Shown piece by piece: positions 50,080 through 58,680 of a stretch of DNA of 64,000 nt. Under the pieces are notes generated by a model that was not told the DNA's origin, searched no databases, and saw only the letters and a program-made list of their open reading frames with translations. The DNA is from Nocardioides sp. NBC_00368 (lineage in GTDB: Bacteria > Actinomycetota > Actinomycetes > Propionibacteriales > Nocardioidaceae): assembly GCF_036090055.1 (NCBI RefSeq), contig NZ_CP107970.1, positions 1,614,501 through 1,678,500 on the forward strand. Reading direction: 5' to 3'. A program made the translations under genes and the position numbers. The number at the start of each line of letters is the position of its first letter. Position 1 is the stretch's first letter.

Positions 50080-50790
50080 TCACGCCCACCGCTCTTGGAG
50101 GTCGGCGACGAGCTTCTCGGCTTCGCTCGTGTCGGGTGCACGTACGGCGTCGAGGCTGGACTGCGGGAACATCACGTATCGGCCGCCCCCGTTCAGGTCG
50201 AGCTCGCTCAGTGCGTCGAGCGAGTCGGCCCGGGACAGGTCGATGACCTGGATACCCTCGCCGATCTGATCGAGGACGTCTTGGCCGGAGGCGGACTTCA
50301 CCTGGTCGATCTGAGCGGCGAGCTGGGTCACGGCGGCGCGCGCGTCCTGGGCGGCGAGCTCTGCGACCTTCATGTTGTTCTCCGCCGCCTGCATGTTCTG
50401 CATGGCTGCGACGTGCTGTTTCTCGGCTTCCTTCTTGTTCTGGTCGGCGGCGTTGGCGGCGCTCTTCGCCGCGGCTCCCGTCACCGAGACCCCGAGGAGC
50501 GCGCCGAGCACGAACAGCGCGATGTTCTGCACCCGGTCGATGATGCCGAGCAGCTGCTCCCAGTCGGCCCGCTCCTGTGCCTCGTTGTGCTGGACGATAT
50601 AGACCCAGCCCAGCGCCAGGACCACCAGCACCGCGATCAGAGCGACCGCGGCGATGGCTGCCGACACCTGCCATGGCCACTTGCCGACCGCCGGAGGGTT
50701 CTGCACGTCCGGGCTCTCCTCGACCGGCTCCGGCTCACGGAGCTCGGTCGGGGCAGCTGCCTCGCCGTCGACGTTCGCGTCCTGCGTCAT
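50080..50790 (-). CDS. Membrane-anchored coiled-coil protein of unknown function
   Basis: 236 residues from MTQDANVDGEAAAP. An acidic, Pro-rich N-terminus (about 1-40) is followed by two transmembrane helices (SAAIAAVALIAVLVVLALGWVY and ALFVLGALLGVSVTGA, joined by a short loop) and an Ala/Gln/Glu-rich coiled coil (about 130-190: KKEAEKQHVAAMQNMQAAEN). The C-terminal domain is soluble. No family recognised. It ends close to the toxin locus on the opposite strand, but nothing shows it belongs to it. Confidence 0.7.
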   Translation of the reverse strand: MTQDANVDGEAAAPTELREPEPVEESPDVQNPPAVGKWPWQVSAAIAAVALIAVLVVLALGWVYIVQHNEAQERADWEQLLGIIDRVQNIALFVLGALLGVSVTGAAAKSAANAADQNKKEAEKQHVAAMQNMQAAENNMKVAELAAQDARAAVTQLAAQIDQVKSASGQDVLDQIGEGIQVIDLSRADSLDALSELDLNGGGRYVMFPQSSLDAVRAPDTSEAEKLVADLQERWA

Positions 50791-50910
50791 CGTGCCTCCC
50801 TGAGCTGTGGACGAAGTGGCGCCGACGTTCCTCCCCGGTAGACCTCCAGGCGGGGACCGCGAGGGTAGGTACCGAGTTTTCGGCACCCGGCACCCGCGGC
50901 TCCCAGTGGA

Positions 50911-52146
50911 TCAGGCGAACTCGGGCGACAGCACGCCGCCGACCTCGGAAACAGCGGCGCGAGCGGCGGGCAAGTGCGCGGTCGAGAGTGCGCGGTCGAG
51001 ATCGGCCATCAGGTCCTCCGGACTCTCCAACCCGATCGAGAGACGTACGAGGTTCGCGGACGGCTTGGCGTGGGCGGCGACGGGGCGGTGGGTGAGGCCG
51101 GCGGGGTGCTGGATGAGGGAGTCGACGCCGCCGAGGGAGACGGCATGGGTGAAGAGCTCGACCGAGGAGGTGAGCCGGGCAGCGGCTTCGTACCCGCCGC
51201 GCAGCGCGATCGTGACCATGGCACCGGGGCCGCTCATCTGCTTCCCGACCAGGCCGCGGTCGTCATCGAGGCCCGGGAAGTAGACCTGCTCGACCGCCTG
51301 GTGAGATCGCAACCAGGCTGCGATCGAGACCGCCCCGGCCTGCTGGGCGCGGACGCGGGTGGGCAGGGTGGCGAGGCCGCGGTGCAGGAGGTAGGCACCC
51401 AGTGGATGCAGGAGGCCGCCGGTGACGGCCCGGACCTGACGCAACCGTGCAGCGGTCTCCTCGTCGCAGGCGATCACGCCGCCGACGACGTCGCCGTGGC
51501 CGCCGATGTACTTGGTGGCACTGTGCAGCGACATCGCCGCTCCCAGCGTGAGCGGGTTCTGCAAGACCGGGGTCGCGAAGGTGTTGTCCACGAGCACCGG
51601 TACGTCCCCCGCGGCCGCGACGACGCCCGTGATGTCGACGAGGTCGAGGGTCGGGTTGGCCGGCGTCTCCAGCACCACCAGCGCCGTGTCGGACCGGACG
51701 GCGGCGGCGACCTCGTGCTCGGCGCAGAACGTCACCTCCACGCCCAACAGACCGGAGGCGAGCAGGTGGTCGGTGCCGCCGTAGAGCGGACGGACGGCAA
51801 CGACGTGCCGCTTCCCGCTGAAGGACGTGCTGGCGATGATCGCCGCGGTCATCGCCGCCATGCCCGACGCGTACGCGACCGACGTCTCGGCCCGCTCCAG
51901 CCGCGCCAGCGCCGACTCGAACCGTGCGACGGTGGGGTTCCACAGCCGCTGGTAGACGTACCCACCCTCGGGGTTGGGGTGACCGCCGGTCGCCATCGCT
52001 TCGTAGGACTCGCCGCCGCGCTCGATGTCGGGCAGCGGATTGGTCGAAGACAGGTCGAGCGGCAGGGCGTGGACGCCGAGCATCGCCAGGTCCTCCCGAC
52101 CGGCGTGGACGGCGAGTGAGTCGAGGTGTGGGTTCTCAAGCGGCAT
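50911..52146 (-). CDS. PLP-dependent trans-sulfuration enzyme (cystathionine gamma-synthase/lyase or methionine gamma-lyase)
   Basis: 411 residues from MPLENPHLDSLAVHAGRED; an upstream extension is possible but lacks family sequence. Cys/Met metabolism PLP fold: SVAYASGMAAMTAAII, VDNTFATPVLQNPL, and the PLP lysine in SLHSATKYIGGHGD; C-terminal VRLSIGLESPEDLMADL. Which of the related reactions it performs cannot be settled from sequence. The divergent Lrp/AsnC regulator with a 105-bp gap suggests control by an amino acid, favouring a catabolic lyase. Confidence 0.88.
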   Translation of the reverse strand: MPLENPHLDSLAVHAGREDLAMLGVHALPLDLSSTNPLPDIERGGESYEAMATGGHPNPEGGYVYQRLWNPTVARFESALARLERAETSVAYASGMAAMTAAIIASTSFSGKRHVVAVRPLYGGTDHLLASGLLGVEVTFCAEHEVAAAVRSDTALVVLETPANPTLDLVDITGVVAAAGDVPVLVDNTFATPVLQNPLTLGAAMSLHSATKYIGGHGDVVGGVIACDEETAARLRQVRAVTGGLLHPLGAYLLHRGLATLPTRVRAQQAGAVSIAAWLRSHQAVEQVYFPGLDDDRGLVGKQMSGPGAMVTIALRGGYEAAARLTSSVELFTHAVSLGGVDSLIQHPAGLTHRPVAAHAKPSANLVRLSIGLESPEDLMADLDRALSTAHLPAARAAVSEVGGVLSPEFA

Positions 52147-52251
52147 GCCAAGATGGTGGCGAGAATCACAAGTTCCGACCACATCGATTGCTGAAGATCC
52201 TGGTGAACCCGCGATCTTGCCGCTTTCGAGCAACACGACCAACGATCAAGG

Positions 52252-52743
52252 GTGACCCAGTTGGCGAAAGCGCAACCGTCCCTCGACTCCGTCGACCGCC
52301 GCATCCTGAGCGAGCTCGGCGACAATCCCGAGCTCACCAACAAGGCCCTCGCCGCGCGTCTCGGCCTCGCCGAGTCGACCTGCGCCTACCGCGTGCGTGC
52401 CCTGCGCGACAACGGCGTCATCACCGGCCGCCGCCTCGACCTCGATGTCCGCTCGCTCGGCTACCCGCTGCAGGCGGTCATCAAGGTCCGTCTCGGCAGC
52501 CACAGCAAGGAGCACGTCGAGAAGCTCTACGACGACCTGGCCACGACGCCCGGCGTGATCCAGGCCTTCCACGTCGCCGGCGCCGACGACTTCCACCTCC
52601 ACGTCGCCGTCGAGGACGCCGAGGCGCTGCGTGACTTCGTGCTGCAGCACGTGACCGTCCATCGCGTCGTACGACAGACCGAGACCCAGCTCGTCTTCGA
52701 GCTCCGCGAGGGCCCGGGCGTGCTGCCTCGCGGGACCGAGTAG
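52252..52743 (+). CDS. Lrp/AsnC family transcriptional regulator
   Basis: 163 residues from a GTG (LAKAQPSLDSVDRRILSELGD). N-terminal HTH: NPELTNKALAARLGLAESTCAYRVRALRDNGVITGRRLD. C-terminal RAM/AsnC ligand domain: QAVIKVRLGSHSKEHVEKLYDDL, PGVIQAFHVAGADDFHLHV. It is divergent from the PLP enzyme gene and most likely controls it in response to its amino-acid substrate. Confidence 0.9.
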   Translation: MTQLAKAQPSLDSVDRRILSELGDNPELTNKALAARLGLAESTCAYRVRALRDNGVITGRRLDLDVRSLGYPLQAVIKVRLGSHSKEHVEKLYDDLATTPGVIQAFHVAGADDFHLHVAVEDAEALRDFVLQHVTVHRVVRQTETQLVFELREGPGVLPRGTE

Positions 52744-52754
52744 GGGCGCCGCAC

Positions 52755-53555
52755 TCAGCCGAGGAACTCGAACAAGAGCCGGGCCGTCTCGGCCGGAGCC
52801 TCCAGCATGGCGACGTGCCCGACGCCCGCGAGGTAGGCGACGCGGCTGCCCGACACCGTGTCGTACGCCTGCGCGGACGCCGGGTCCCACCGCGGGTCGG
52901 CGTCCCCGAAGATCACGAGGGGCCGCCGTCCGCTCCGGTTCAGCCGCTCGGAGATGCTCTGCTCGGCGAGATAGGCGCGGTTCGCCCGCATGATCGCCCG
53001 GAACGTCTTGAACGACGTGCGCCTCAGGTCCTCGACGGCTTCGTCGCTGATCGTCACGGGCTTCGCCGCGGTGGCGGCCACTCCCTTCCGGAGCAGCGCG
53101 TCGGTGCGCAGCGGCCAGATCACCGCACCGAGCACGGCCCCGGTGAGCAGCTTGACCAGAGCAGGCTCCGGACGCAGCGCTTCCATGGTCGGTCCCGTAC
53201 TGATCAGCACCAGCGGCCCCACCAGGTCCGGTCGCCGCTCGGCCAACGAGGTGGCGACGTACCCGCCGCTGGAGTGGCCGACGACCGCCACCTTCCCGAG
53301 GCCGAGCTCGTCCAGCACCGCGGCCACCCGATCGGCCTGGTCGGGGACGGCATAGGTCGCCGCCGTACTCGACCTACCGCAACCCGGCAGGTCGATCCGG
53401 AGCACATGGAACCGCTCCGCGAGCGCCGGGACCATCGGCTCCCAGGTCGACCCGCTGGCGCCGGAGCCATGGATGAGCAGCAGAGGTGGCGCCGTCACCG
53501 GCCCGTCGTGGACGAGGTGGACACCGTGGACGGTCGGGGTCTCGTACGAAGTCAT
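52755..53555 (-). CDS. Alpha/beta hydrolase
   Basis: 266 residues from MTSYETPTVHGVHLVHDG; the ATG 18 nt upstream is less likely. Oxyanion motif LLLIHGSGASGSTW, DLPGCGRSS, nucleophile elbow VVGHSSGG, acid in VIFGDADPRW, catalytic His in AGVGHVAMLEAPAE. An esterase/lactonase-type enzyme, substrate unknown. Divergent from an AraC-type gene 77 bp away, which probably activates it. It converges with the Lrp gene. Confidence 0.87.
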   Translation of the reverse strand: MTSYETPTVHGVHLVHDGPVTAPPLLLIHGSGASGSTWEPMVPALAERFHVLRIDLPGCGRSSTAATYAVPDQADRVAAVLDELGLGKVAVVGHSSGGYVATSLAERRPDLVGPLVLISTGPTMEALRPEPALVKLLTGAVLGAVIWPLRTDALLRKGVAATAAKPVTISDEAVEDLRRTSFKTFRAIMRANRAYLAEQSISERLNRSGRRPLVIFGDADPRWDPASAQAYDTVSGSRVAYLAGVGHVAMLEAPAETARLLFEFLG

Positions 53556-53632
53556 GCGCCGACGATCTCCCACGGATCGACAGGGCGTCTTGAACGAATG
53601 TCGGCCTTGCCTGCCGCCCTAACCTGAAAGCC

Positions 53633-54544
53633 ATGGACTGGTCGCAGGTCGATGTCGCCATACCCCGCGGGTCGCGCTTCGCCGCACCGATCCCGGGCGT
53701 CCACATGGCCGGGTTCCGCTACGGCGGCACCGATCGCGTCGACATCGAGATGGTCGCCCACCCGGCGGTCACGCTGCTCTTCGACCTCGGCGACCATGGC
53801 TGGGCCGTCCACGACAGCACGGGACCACGTGCGCCGGGCGATGCCGCGATCGGGCTGCTCCCCGGCAAGGTGAGGTTCACGGGCTCAGACGCCGGCGAGT
53901 GCCTCCAGGTGCGGTTGTCGCCGGTTCTCGCCGCCCAGATCGTGGACACCTCCGCGCTCGTCGGCACCGTCACCCGGCTCGAGGACGTCCTCGGGCCCGC
54001 GGCGAGGCGGCTCGGCGCCGATCTGCGAAGCACCAGCTCGTGGGAGGAGCGGTTCGCACTGACGTTCCGCTTCCTCGCCAGCCGCCTCGATGTCCCTCGC
54101 GCTGTCGACCGCGAGGTCGCGTACGTCTGGCAGCAGATCCACCTCCGACACGGCCGGTCCGACATCCACACCCTCGCCGAGGAGACAGGCTGGTCCCGCC
54201 AGCGGCTCTGGTCCCGTTTCCGGGCCCAGGTCGGGCTCTCCCCCAAGCAGGCCGCCCGGCTCGTACGCTTCGACCGCGCCGCGAGGTTCCTCGCCGTGGG
54301 CACCCCTCCCGCCGAGGCGGCAGCTCGGGCGGGATACGCCGATCAGCCCCATCTCAGTCGCGAGGTCCGCTCGATCGTGGACGCGACGCCCCGAGACGTC
54401 GCCACCAGGCCCTGGCTCGCGGTCGACCAGGAGGCCTGGCCGACGCTCATGCGCCGAGCCGTGGGCGTTCCCGCCCCGGCCCAGCGCCTCACCGCCCCCG
54501 GCCGAGCGAGGCACGGGCGAGCTGGGCCACCCGTACGTTGCTGA
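53633..54544 (+). CDS. AraC family transcriptional regulator
   Basis: 303 residues. N-terminal AraC_ligand/cupin-like region (DIEMVAHPAVTLLFDLG; CLQVRLSPVLAAQIV) and a C-terminal double HTH (DIHTLAEETGWSRQRLWSRFRAQVGLSPKQAARLVRFDRA, AEAAARAGYADQPHLSREVRSIV). The last 20 residues (Arg/Pro-rich) overlap the 3' end of the convergent gene by 56 bp and look unstructured. Probably controls the divergent hydrolase. Confidence 0.87.
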   Translation: MDWSQVDVAIPRGSRFAAPIPGVHMAGFRYGGTDRVDIEMVAHPAVTLLFDLGDHGWAVHDSTGPRAPGDAAIGLLPGKVRFTGSDAGECLQVRLSPVLAAQIVDTSALVGTVTRLEDVLGPAARRLGADLRSTSSWEERFALTFRFLASRLDVPRAVDREVAYVWQQIHLRHGRSDIHTLAEETGWSRQRLWSRFRAQVGLSPKQAARLVRFDRAARFLAVGTPPAEAAARAGYADQPHLSREVRSIVDATPRDVATRPWLAVDQEAWPTLMRRAVGVPAPAQRLTAPGRARHGRAGPPVRC

Positions 54545-54887
54545 TGCCCGTCTCTGCCGCGATCCGGCCGAACGACCAGCCGCGACGTCGCAGCAGCCGG
54601 ACCGCCTGCGCACTCTCCTCGTGCAGGTCCTCGAGGCGCTTGTCGACCGTGCAACGGAGGCGCTCGAGGTCTCGGAGGGCGGCCACCGGGTCGTCGACGC
54701 CGGTGTCCACGGGCACCGGCGCTTCCCACCGGCGCGTCGGGGACGCACCCGGGGCCAGCACTGCCGGCGGGTTGAAGGCCCAGAGCGTGTAGTCATCCGC
54801 CCAGCGGATGAATCGAGCCATGCGAGTCTCACGGTGGGCCGTGGGCGGGACGTCGGTGTTCCGAGCGGGGCGTGTTTCGACTGCCAT
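54489..54887 (-). CDS. Small HTH (sigma-70 region 4-like) DNA-binding protein
   Basis: 132 residues from MAVETRPARNTDV, chosen because a near-perfect AAGGAGG ribosome site precedes it; a longer start at 54941 is possible. The C-terminal part (EESAQAVRLLRRRGWSFGRIAAETGISNVRVAQLARASLG) is a single HTH; the middle (VAALRDLERLRCTVDKRLEDL) is a helical region. Unknown target. Its stop region overlaps the AraC gene tail. Confidence 0.7.
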   Translation of the reverse strand: MAVETRPARNTDVPPTAHRETRMARFIRWADDYTLWAFNPPAVLAPGASPTRRWEAPVPVDTGVDDPVAALRDLERLRCTVDKRLEDLHEESAQAVRLLRRRGWSFGRIAAETGISNVRVAQLARASLGRGR

Positions 54888-55025
54888 CTTCGCCTCCTTC
54901 ACTGGAGCTGCAGGGACTGAAGGATCCTCGGTATCCAGCATGCCCGGCAGCGATGACTGCGCCGTTGAGGGCGGGTAACGGCCAGGTAAGGACCCGGTCG
55001 CTCCACGCGGCGGGCGCCTACGGCG

Positions 55026-55595
55026 TCATCCGATGATCGCCAGGGTGATGGCGGCACCACCGAAGAGGACGTCCAGGGCGATGCAGAACTCGGCCATGGA
55101 CCGCGGGACCACCGCGTCGCGCCGCCAGTGGAGGTAGTCCCAGGCCGCATGGCCGGCGAGCGCGATCCCTGCCACGGCCAGGCCGAATCGAGGCGAGATC
55201 AGCACGGCTGTGACAGCGAGGCCGCCGAACCCGACCATCGCGAACCCCTCGGCGGAGAGCCACCCGACGGATGTTCGCCGCAGCAGACCGACCACGACGA
55301 GGACCGCGGCGAAGACCGCGAGGCCGAGCCACCACGGGGCACCGGCCAGCTCGCTCAGGATGGCCACGATCGAGCCGACGAGGATGCACGCCCAGGCGAT
55401 CCAGCGCAGACCGAAGGCGGCCGCGGCCAGGTAGCAGCTCGCAGCGACGGCGACGGTGAGGGCGACGGCTTCGGTCGCAACCCCCGTCACGATCTGGAAC
55501 GTCGCCGCCGCGAGCCCGAGCGCGGCCGACCAGTGTGTCCAGAGAGGGCGTTTCAGGAACGCAGGCGCAGCAAGGGCGGTCGTTGTCGAGTTCAT
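55026..55595 (-). CDS. Small integral membrane protein, about six helices
   Basis: 189 residues, almost wholly hydrophobic: helices around 24-42, 44-65, 68-84, 89-107, 118-138, 140-156 and 170-188. A single charged cluster HAAWDYLHWRRDAVV lies between the last two. No family recognised with confidence. Its start is divergent from the MFS exporter operon, with the nested operator between them, so it may be co-regulated by the downstream TetR. Confidence 0.72.
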   Translation of the reverse strand: MNSTTTALAAPAFLKRPLWTHWSAALGLAAATFQIVTGVATEAVALTVAVAASCYLAAAAFGLRWIAWACILVGSIVAILSELAGAPWWLGLAVFAAVLVVVGLLRRTSVGWLSAEGFAMVGFGGLAVTAVLISPRFGLAVAGIALAGHAAWDYLHWRRDAVVPRSMAEFCIALDVLFGGAAITLAIIG

Positions 55596-55624
55596 GGGTC
55601 TCCCGCAGTCGTAACGTCGGTTGT

Positions 55625-55665
55625 CGAACAGCGATGTTCGAGATAATCTCGAACAGCAATGTTCA
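55625..55665. promoter_or_regulatory. Nested operator of three overlapping palindromes between divergent genes
   Basis: CGAACA-GCGA-TGTTCG (55625-55640) and CGAACA-GCAA-TGTTCA (55650-55665) are two 16-bp sites 25 bp apart. Between and overlapping them, TTCGAGAT-A-ATCTCGAA (55637-55653) is a perfect 17-bp palindrome, so the whole is symmetric about 55645. It sits 19-60 bp ahead of the MFS exporter ATG. Two repressor dimers bridging a central site would fit. Confidence 0.7.
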
Positions 55666-55684
55666 TGTTAGCCGAGGAGACCCC

Positions 55685-57103
55685 ATGACCGACACGACGC
55701 ACGACCCCACCACGGAGCAGCCCGCAGACCCCCGCCGATGGCGGCTGCTCGGGCTGCTGGGACTGGCCCAGTTCATGCTCATCCTCGACGTCACGGTGGT
55801 GGCGATCGCGCTGCCGCACATGGGCGCCGACCTCGGGCTCGGGCGCGATGCGCTGACCTGGGTGGTGAGCGCGTACACGCTCGCCTTCGGCGGCCTGATG
55901 CTGCTCGGCGGCCGGTCCGCCGACCTGTTCGGCCCGAAGCCGGTGGTGCTGGCCGGGCTGACCGTGTTCACCGTGGCCTCCTTGGCCACGGGCCTCGCCA
56001 CCAGCGCGGAGCTGGCGATCGGCGGACGGGTCGCCCAAGGGGTCGGGGCGGCGATGCTCTCCCCCGCCGCCCTGTCGACCGTGGTCCGGCTCTTCGACGG
56101 CGACGAGCGCAACCGAGCGCTCGGCATCTGGTCGGCACTGGGCGCCGGCGGCGCGGCGATCGGCGTGCTCCTCGGTGGAGCCCTGACCGCTGGACCGGGA
56201 TGGGAGTGGGTGTTCCTGATCAACGTGCCCGTCGGCGTGGTCGTCGTGGTCCTGCTGGCCCGACTGCTGCCGGCGCTGCCCGCATGGGGAGGCAACGTAC
56301 GTCTCGACCTCGTCGGCGCACTGATCGTCACCGCCGCCACCGGGCTCCTGATCCTCGGCTTCATCGAGGCCGGCGACGGCGGCTGGACCTCAGCCCGCAC
56401 GGCCGGACTCGTGCTCGCCGGCATCGTCGGCTACGTCCTGCTGGCCGGCTGGCTGAGGCGTACGCGACACCCGCTGATCGACCCGGCGCTGGTCTCGCGG
56501 CGACCCGTCCTGTCCGGCACGTTCGTGCTGTTCGTCGCGACCGCGCTGATGGTGGCGGTGTTCTTCCTCGGCACCTTCTACCTGCAGAGCTCCGCCGGGC
56601 ACGGCCCCCTGACGACCGGGCTGCTGTTCCTGCCCGTCGCTGCGGCGACGATGGTCGGCGCACAGCTGGCCGGCAGGTTCATCGGTCGCGTCGGCGCGCG
56701 CCCCCTCGGCGTCGTCGGGTTGCTCATCGCCGGCGCCGGCCTCGTCGTACCCGCGATCAGCATGAGCACCCTCACGACCGTGATCGCGGTCAGCATCGGA
56801 TCGGCCGGTCTCGGGGCCCTCTTCGTGGTCGCCTCGGCCACCGCGCTGGGCCAGGTCGAACCTCATCTCGCCGGCGTGGCCTCCGGCATCCTGAGCACCT
56901 TCCACGAGCTGGGCGCCTCGCTGGGCGCCGCGGTGATGTCGGGCGTCGCCGCGGCCAGCCTCGTCGAGGGCACCACCACCGGCTTCGAGAGGGCCTACCT
57001 GGTCGCAGCCGTGATCGCAGCGCTCGCCGCCGTCCTCGCCGGAGCGCTCATCCCCGGCCGACCTTCGGCAACCCTCGAGACCCACCAGGAGACCGCGTCA
57101 TGA
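55685..57103 (+). CDS. MFS drug exporter, DHA2 (EmrB/QacA) family
   Basis: 472 residues with 14 predicted helices. Motifs: LILDVTVVAIALPHMG (helix 1), LTWVVSAYTLAFGGLMLLGGRSADLFG (motif A), RVAQGVGAAMLSPAALSTVVRLF. Expected to expel drugs or toxic metabolites with proton exchange. Its stop overlaps the next gene (ATGA) and it is preceded by the nested operator; a TetR gene three genes downstream is the probable repressor. Confidence 0.92.
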   Translation: MTDTTHDPTTEQPADPRRWRLLGLLGLAQFMLILDVTVVAIALPHMGADLGLGRDALTWVVSAYTLAFGGLMLLGGRSADLFGPKPVVLAGLTVFTVASLATGLATSAELAIGGRVAQGVGAAMLSPAALSTVVRLFDGDERNRALGIWSALGAGGAAIGVLLGGALTAGPGWEWVFLINVPVGVVVVVLLARLLPALPAWGGNVRLDLVGALIVTAATGLLILGFIEAGDGGWTSARTAGLVLAGIVGYVLLAGWLRRTRHPLIDPALVSRRPVLSGTFVLFVATALMVAVFFLGTFYLQSSAGHGPLTTGLLFLPVAAATMVGAQLAGRFIGRVGARPLGVVGLLIAGAGLVVPAISMSTLTTVIAVSIGSAGLGALFVVASATALGQVEPHLAGVASGILSTFHELGASLGAAVMSGVAAASLVEGTTTGFERAYLVAAVIAALAAVLAGALIPGRPSATLETHQETAS

Positions 57104-57558
57104 CGACGACCCGCCGAGCGAGATCGCGCGCACTCACCTTCGCGCTCCACTACCTGCAGATGATCATCGCGATGCTCGTCGGGATGATGGTGCTCTACCC
57201 GCTCTGGATGCTCGCCACCGCCGGCCTGCCCACGGACTCCTGGGCACATCGCACCGACGTCGAGTCGCTGGTCATGGCCACCACGATGGTGATCCCGATG
57301 GCCGCCTGGATGCGCTTTCGCGGACACGGCCGGCGCCCGGTCGTGGAGATGTCGGCCGCGATGTACGCAGGATTCGTGGTCCTGTTCCCGTTCCTGTGGC
57401 TGGGGGCCATCGACGCCGACGGCCTGATGCTGCTCGGCCACGTCCTGATGCTGCTCCTCATGCTCGCCGCCATGCTCGCGCGCCCCGGTGAGTACTCCGG
57501 CCACGCACACCACGGCCATGCCCACGCCCCCGCCCCCGCTCCCTCCGTGACCGACTAG
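57100..57558 (+). CDS. Small membrane protein with His-rich tail
   Basis: 152 residues, four hydrophobic helices (FALHYLQMIIAMLVGMMVLY; VMATTMVIPMAAWM; MYAGFVVLFPFLWL; MLLGHVLMLLLMLAAML), Met-rich, ending in a cytoplasmic or external His tail GHAHHGHAHAP. It overlaps the exporter stop, so the two are translated together. The His/Met content suggests metal binding, but no family was recognised. An accessory to the exporter is a guess. Confidence 0.75.
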   Translation: MTTTRRARSRALTFALHYLQMIIAMLVGMMVLYPLWMLATAGLPTDSWAHRTDVESLVMATTMVIPMAAWMRFRGHGRRPVVEMSAAMYAGFVVLFPFLWLGAIDADGLMLLGHVLMLLLMLAAMLARPGEYSGHAHHGHAHAPAPAPSVTD

Positions 57559-57566
57559 GAGCCACC

Positions 57567-58031
57567 ATGACCGCACCGACCCGATCACGGACCGTGATCC
57601 GCGAAGCCACCCCCGACGACGCTGGGACCGTACGCACGCTCATCGGCGAGATCGCCGCCCACCAGGCGCAGTCCGCCTCGGTCACCGTGACCGCCGAGCA
57701 GTGGGCCGGCTACCTCGAGCGTCCGGACATCACCGTCCTGCTCGCCGAGATCGACGGGGACGCCGTGGGCTACGTCTCAGCCGTACGCCGCCTGCACCTG
57801 TGGTCGGGCGAAGACATCGTCGCTCTCGACGACCTCTACGTCCGTCCCGGACATCGAGACACGGGCGTCGGCCGGCTGCTGATGAGCGAGCTGGCGGCCC
57901 GCTCCGAGGGCCTCACGATCACCTGGGGCGTACAACCCGACAACGACGCCGCGATCCGGTTCTACCGCCGCCTCGGCGCCACCGTCCGCGCCAAGGTGGT
58001 GTGCGTCTGGACGGCGCGGCAACGAACCTGA
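57567..58031 (+). CDS. GNAT family N-acetyltransferase
   Basis: 154 residues. Complete GNAT fold: N-terminal REATPDDAGTVRTLIGEIA, YVSAVRRLHLWSGEDIVALDDLYVRPGHRDTGVGRLLMSEL (acetyl-CoA loop) and NDAAIRFYRRLGATVRAK. Probably acetylates and inactivates a small toxic compound, consistent with an exporter in the same operon. Separated from the preceding gene by 8 bp. Confidence 0.9.
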   Translation: MTAPTRSRTVIREATPDDAGTVRTLIGEIAAHQAQSASVTVTAEQWAGYLERPDITVLLAEIDGDAVGYVSAVRRLHLWSGEDIVALDDLYVRPGHRDTGVGRLLMSELAARSEGLTITWGVQPDNDAAIRFYRRLGATVRAKVVCVWTARQRT

Positions 58032-58093
58032 TCCGATCCGGCGGCACCTAACCTGTACTCTGATGTTCATCATCTCGTGGAAGGTTCTGGCCG

Positions 58094-58675
58094 ATGACGA
58101 CCCTGAAGCGCGCCGACGCGCGCAAGAACATCGAGTCGATCATGGAGGCGGCGACGGCCTGCCTCGCGCGCGATCCCGACGTGAGCGTGGCCGACATCGC
58201 CAAGGCGGCGGGCGTCGGGCGGGTGACCCTCTACGGCCACTTCGAGTCCCGGGCCACGCTGGTCACCCAGGTCGTCGAGCGGGCGATCCAGCAGTCCGAC
58301 GAGGCGCTCGCCGCCGTCGATCTCGACGGTGATCCCCGCGCGGCCCTGACCCGGCTCCTCGAGGCGTCCTGGCGGCTGACCCAGCAGTACGGCGCGCTCA
58401 TCGTCGCCGCCGAGCAGAGCATGCCCCACGAGCGGTTCCAAGAGGTCCACGTCGGTCTGGTAGACCGCTGGAAGCCGCTCATGGAGCGTGGCCGCAGCGA
58501 CGGCAGCTTCCGCGACGACCAGCCGCTCGAGTGGCAGCTGACCCTGCTCCAGAGCGTCCTCCACGCCGCGTCCGGTGCCGTCTACCGGGGCGAGGTGAAG
58601 GCTGCCGACGCCGCCGGACTGATCGACGGCACCCTGCAGGCCGCCCTCGCCCCTCCCGGCGCCACCCGCGACTGA
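58094..58675 (+). CDS. TetR family regulator, likely repressor of the exporter operon
   Basis: 193 residues. HTH: ACLARDPDVSVADIAKAAGVGRVTLYGHFESRATLVTQVV. The rest is a helical ligand-binding domain. It closes the exporter-membrane protein-acetyltransferase run. A partial palindrome TGATG-TT-CATCA in its own upstream gap contains the TGTTC half-site of the nested operator upstream of the exporter, supporting a link. Confidence 0.85.
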   Translation: MTTLKRADARKNIESIMEAATACLARDPDVSVADIAKAAGVGRVTLYGHFESRATLVTQVVERAIQQSDEALAAVDLDGDPRAALTRLLEASWRLTQQYGALIVAAEQSMPHERFQEVHVGLVDRWKPLMERGRSDGSFRDDQPLEWQLTLLQSVLHAASGAVYRGEVKAADAAGLIDGTLQAALAPPGATRD

Positions 58676-58680
58676 CCCGC

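Noticed and set aside
50080..50790. Second immunity or secretion component of the RHS locus
   Set aside because: Opposite strand, normal G+C, no shared overlap or domain; nothing beyond proximity supports it.
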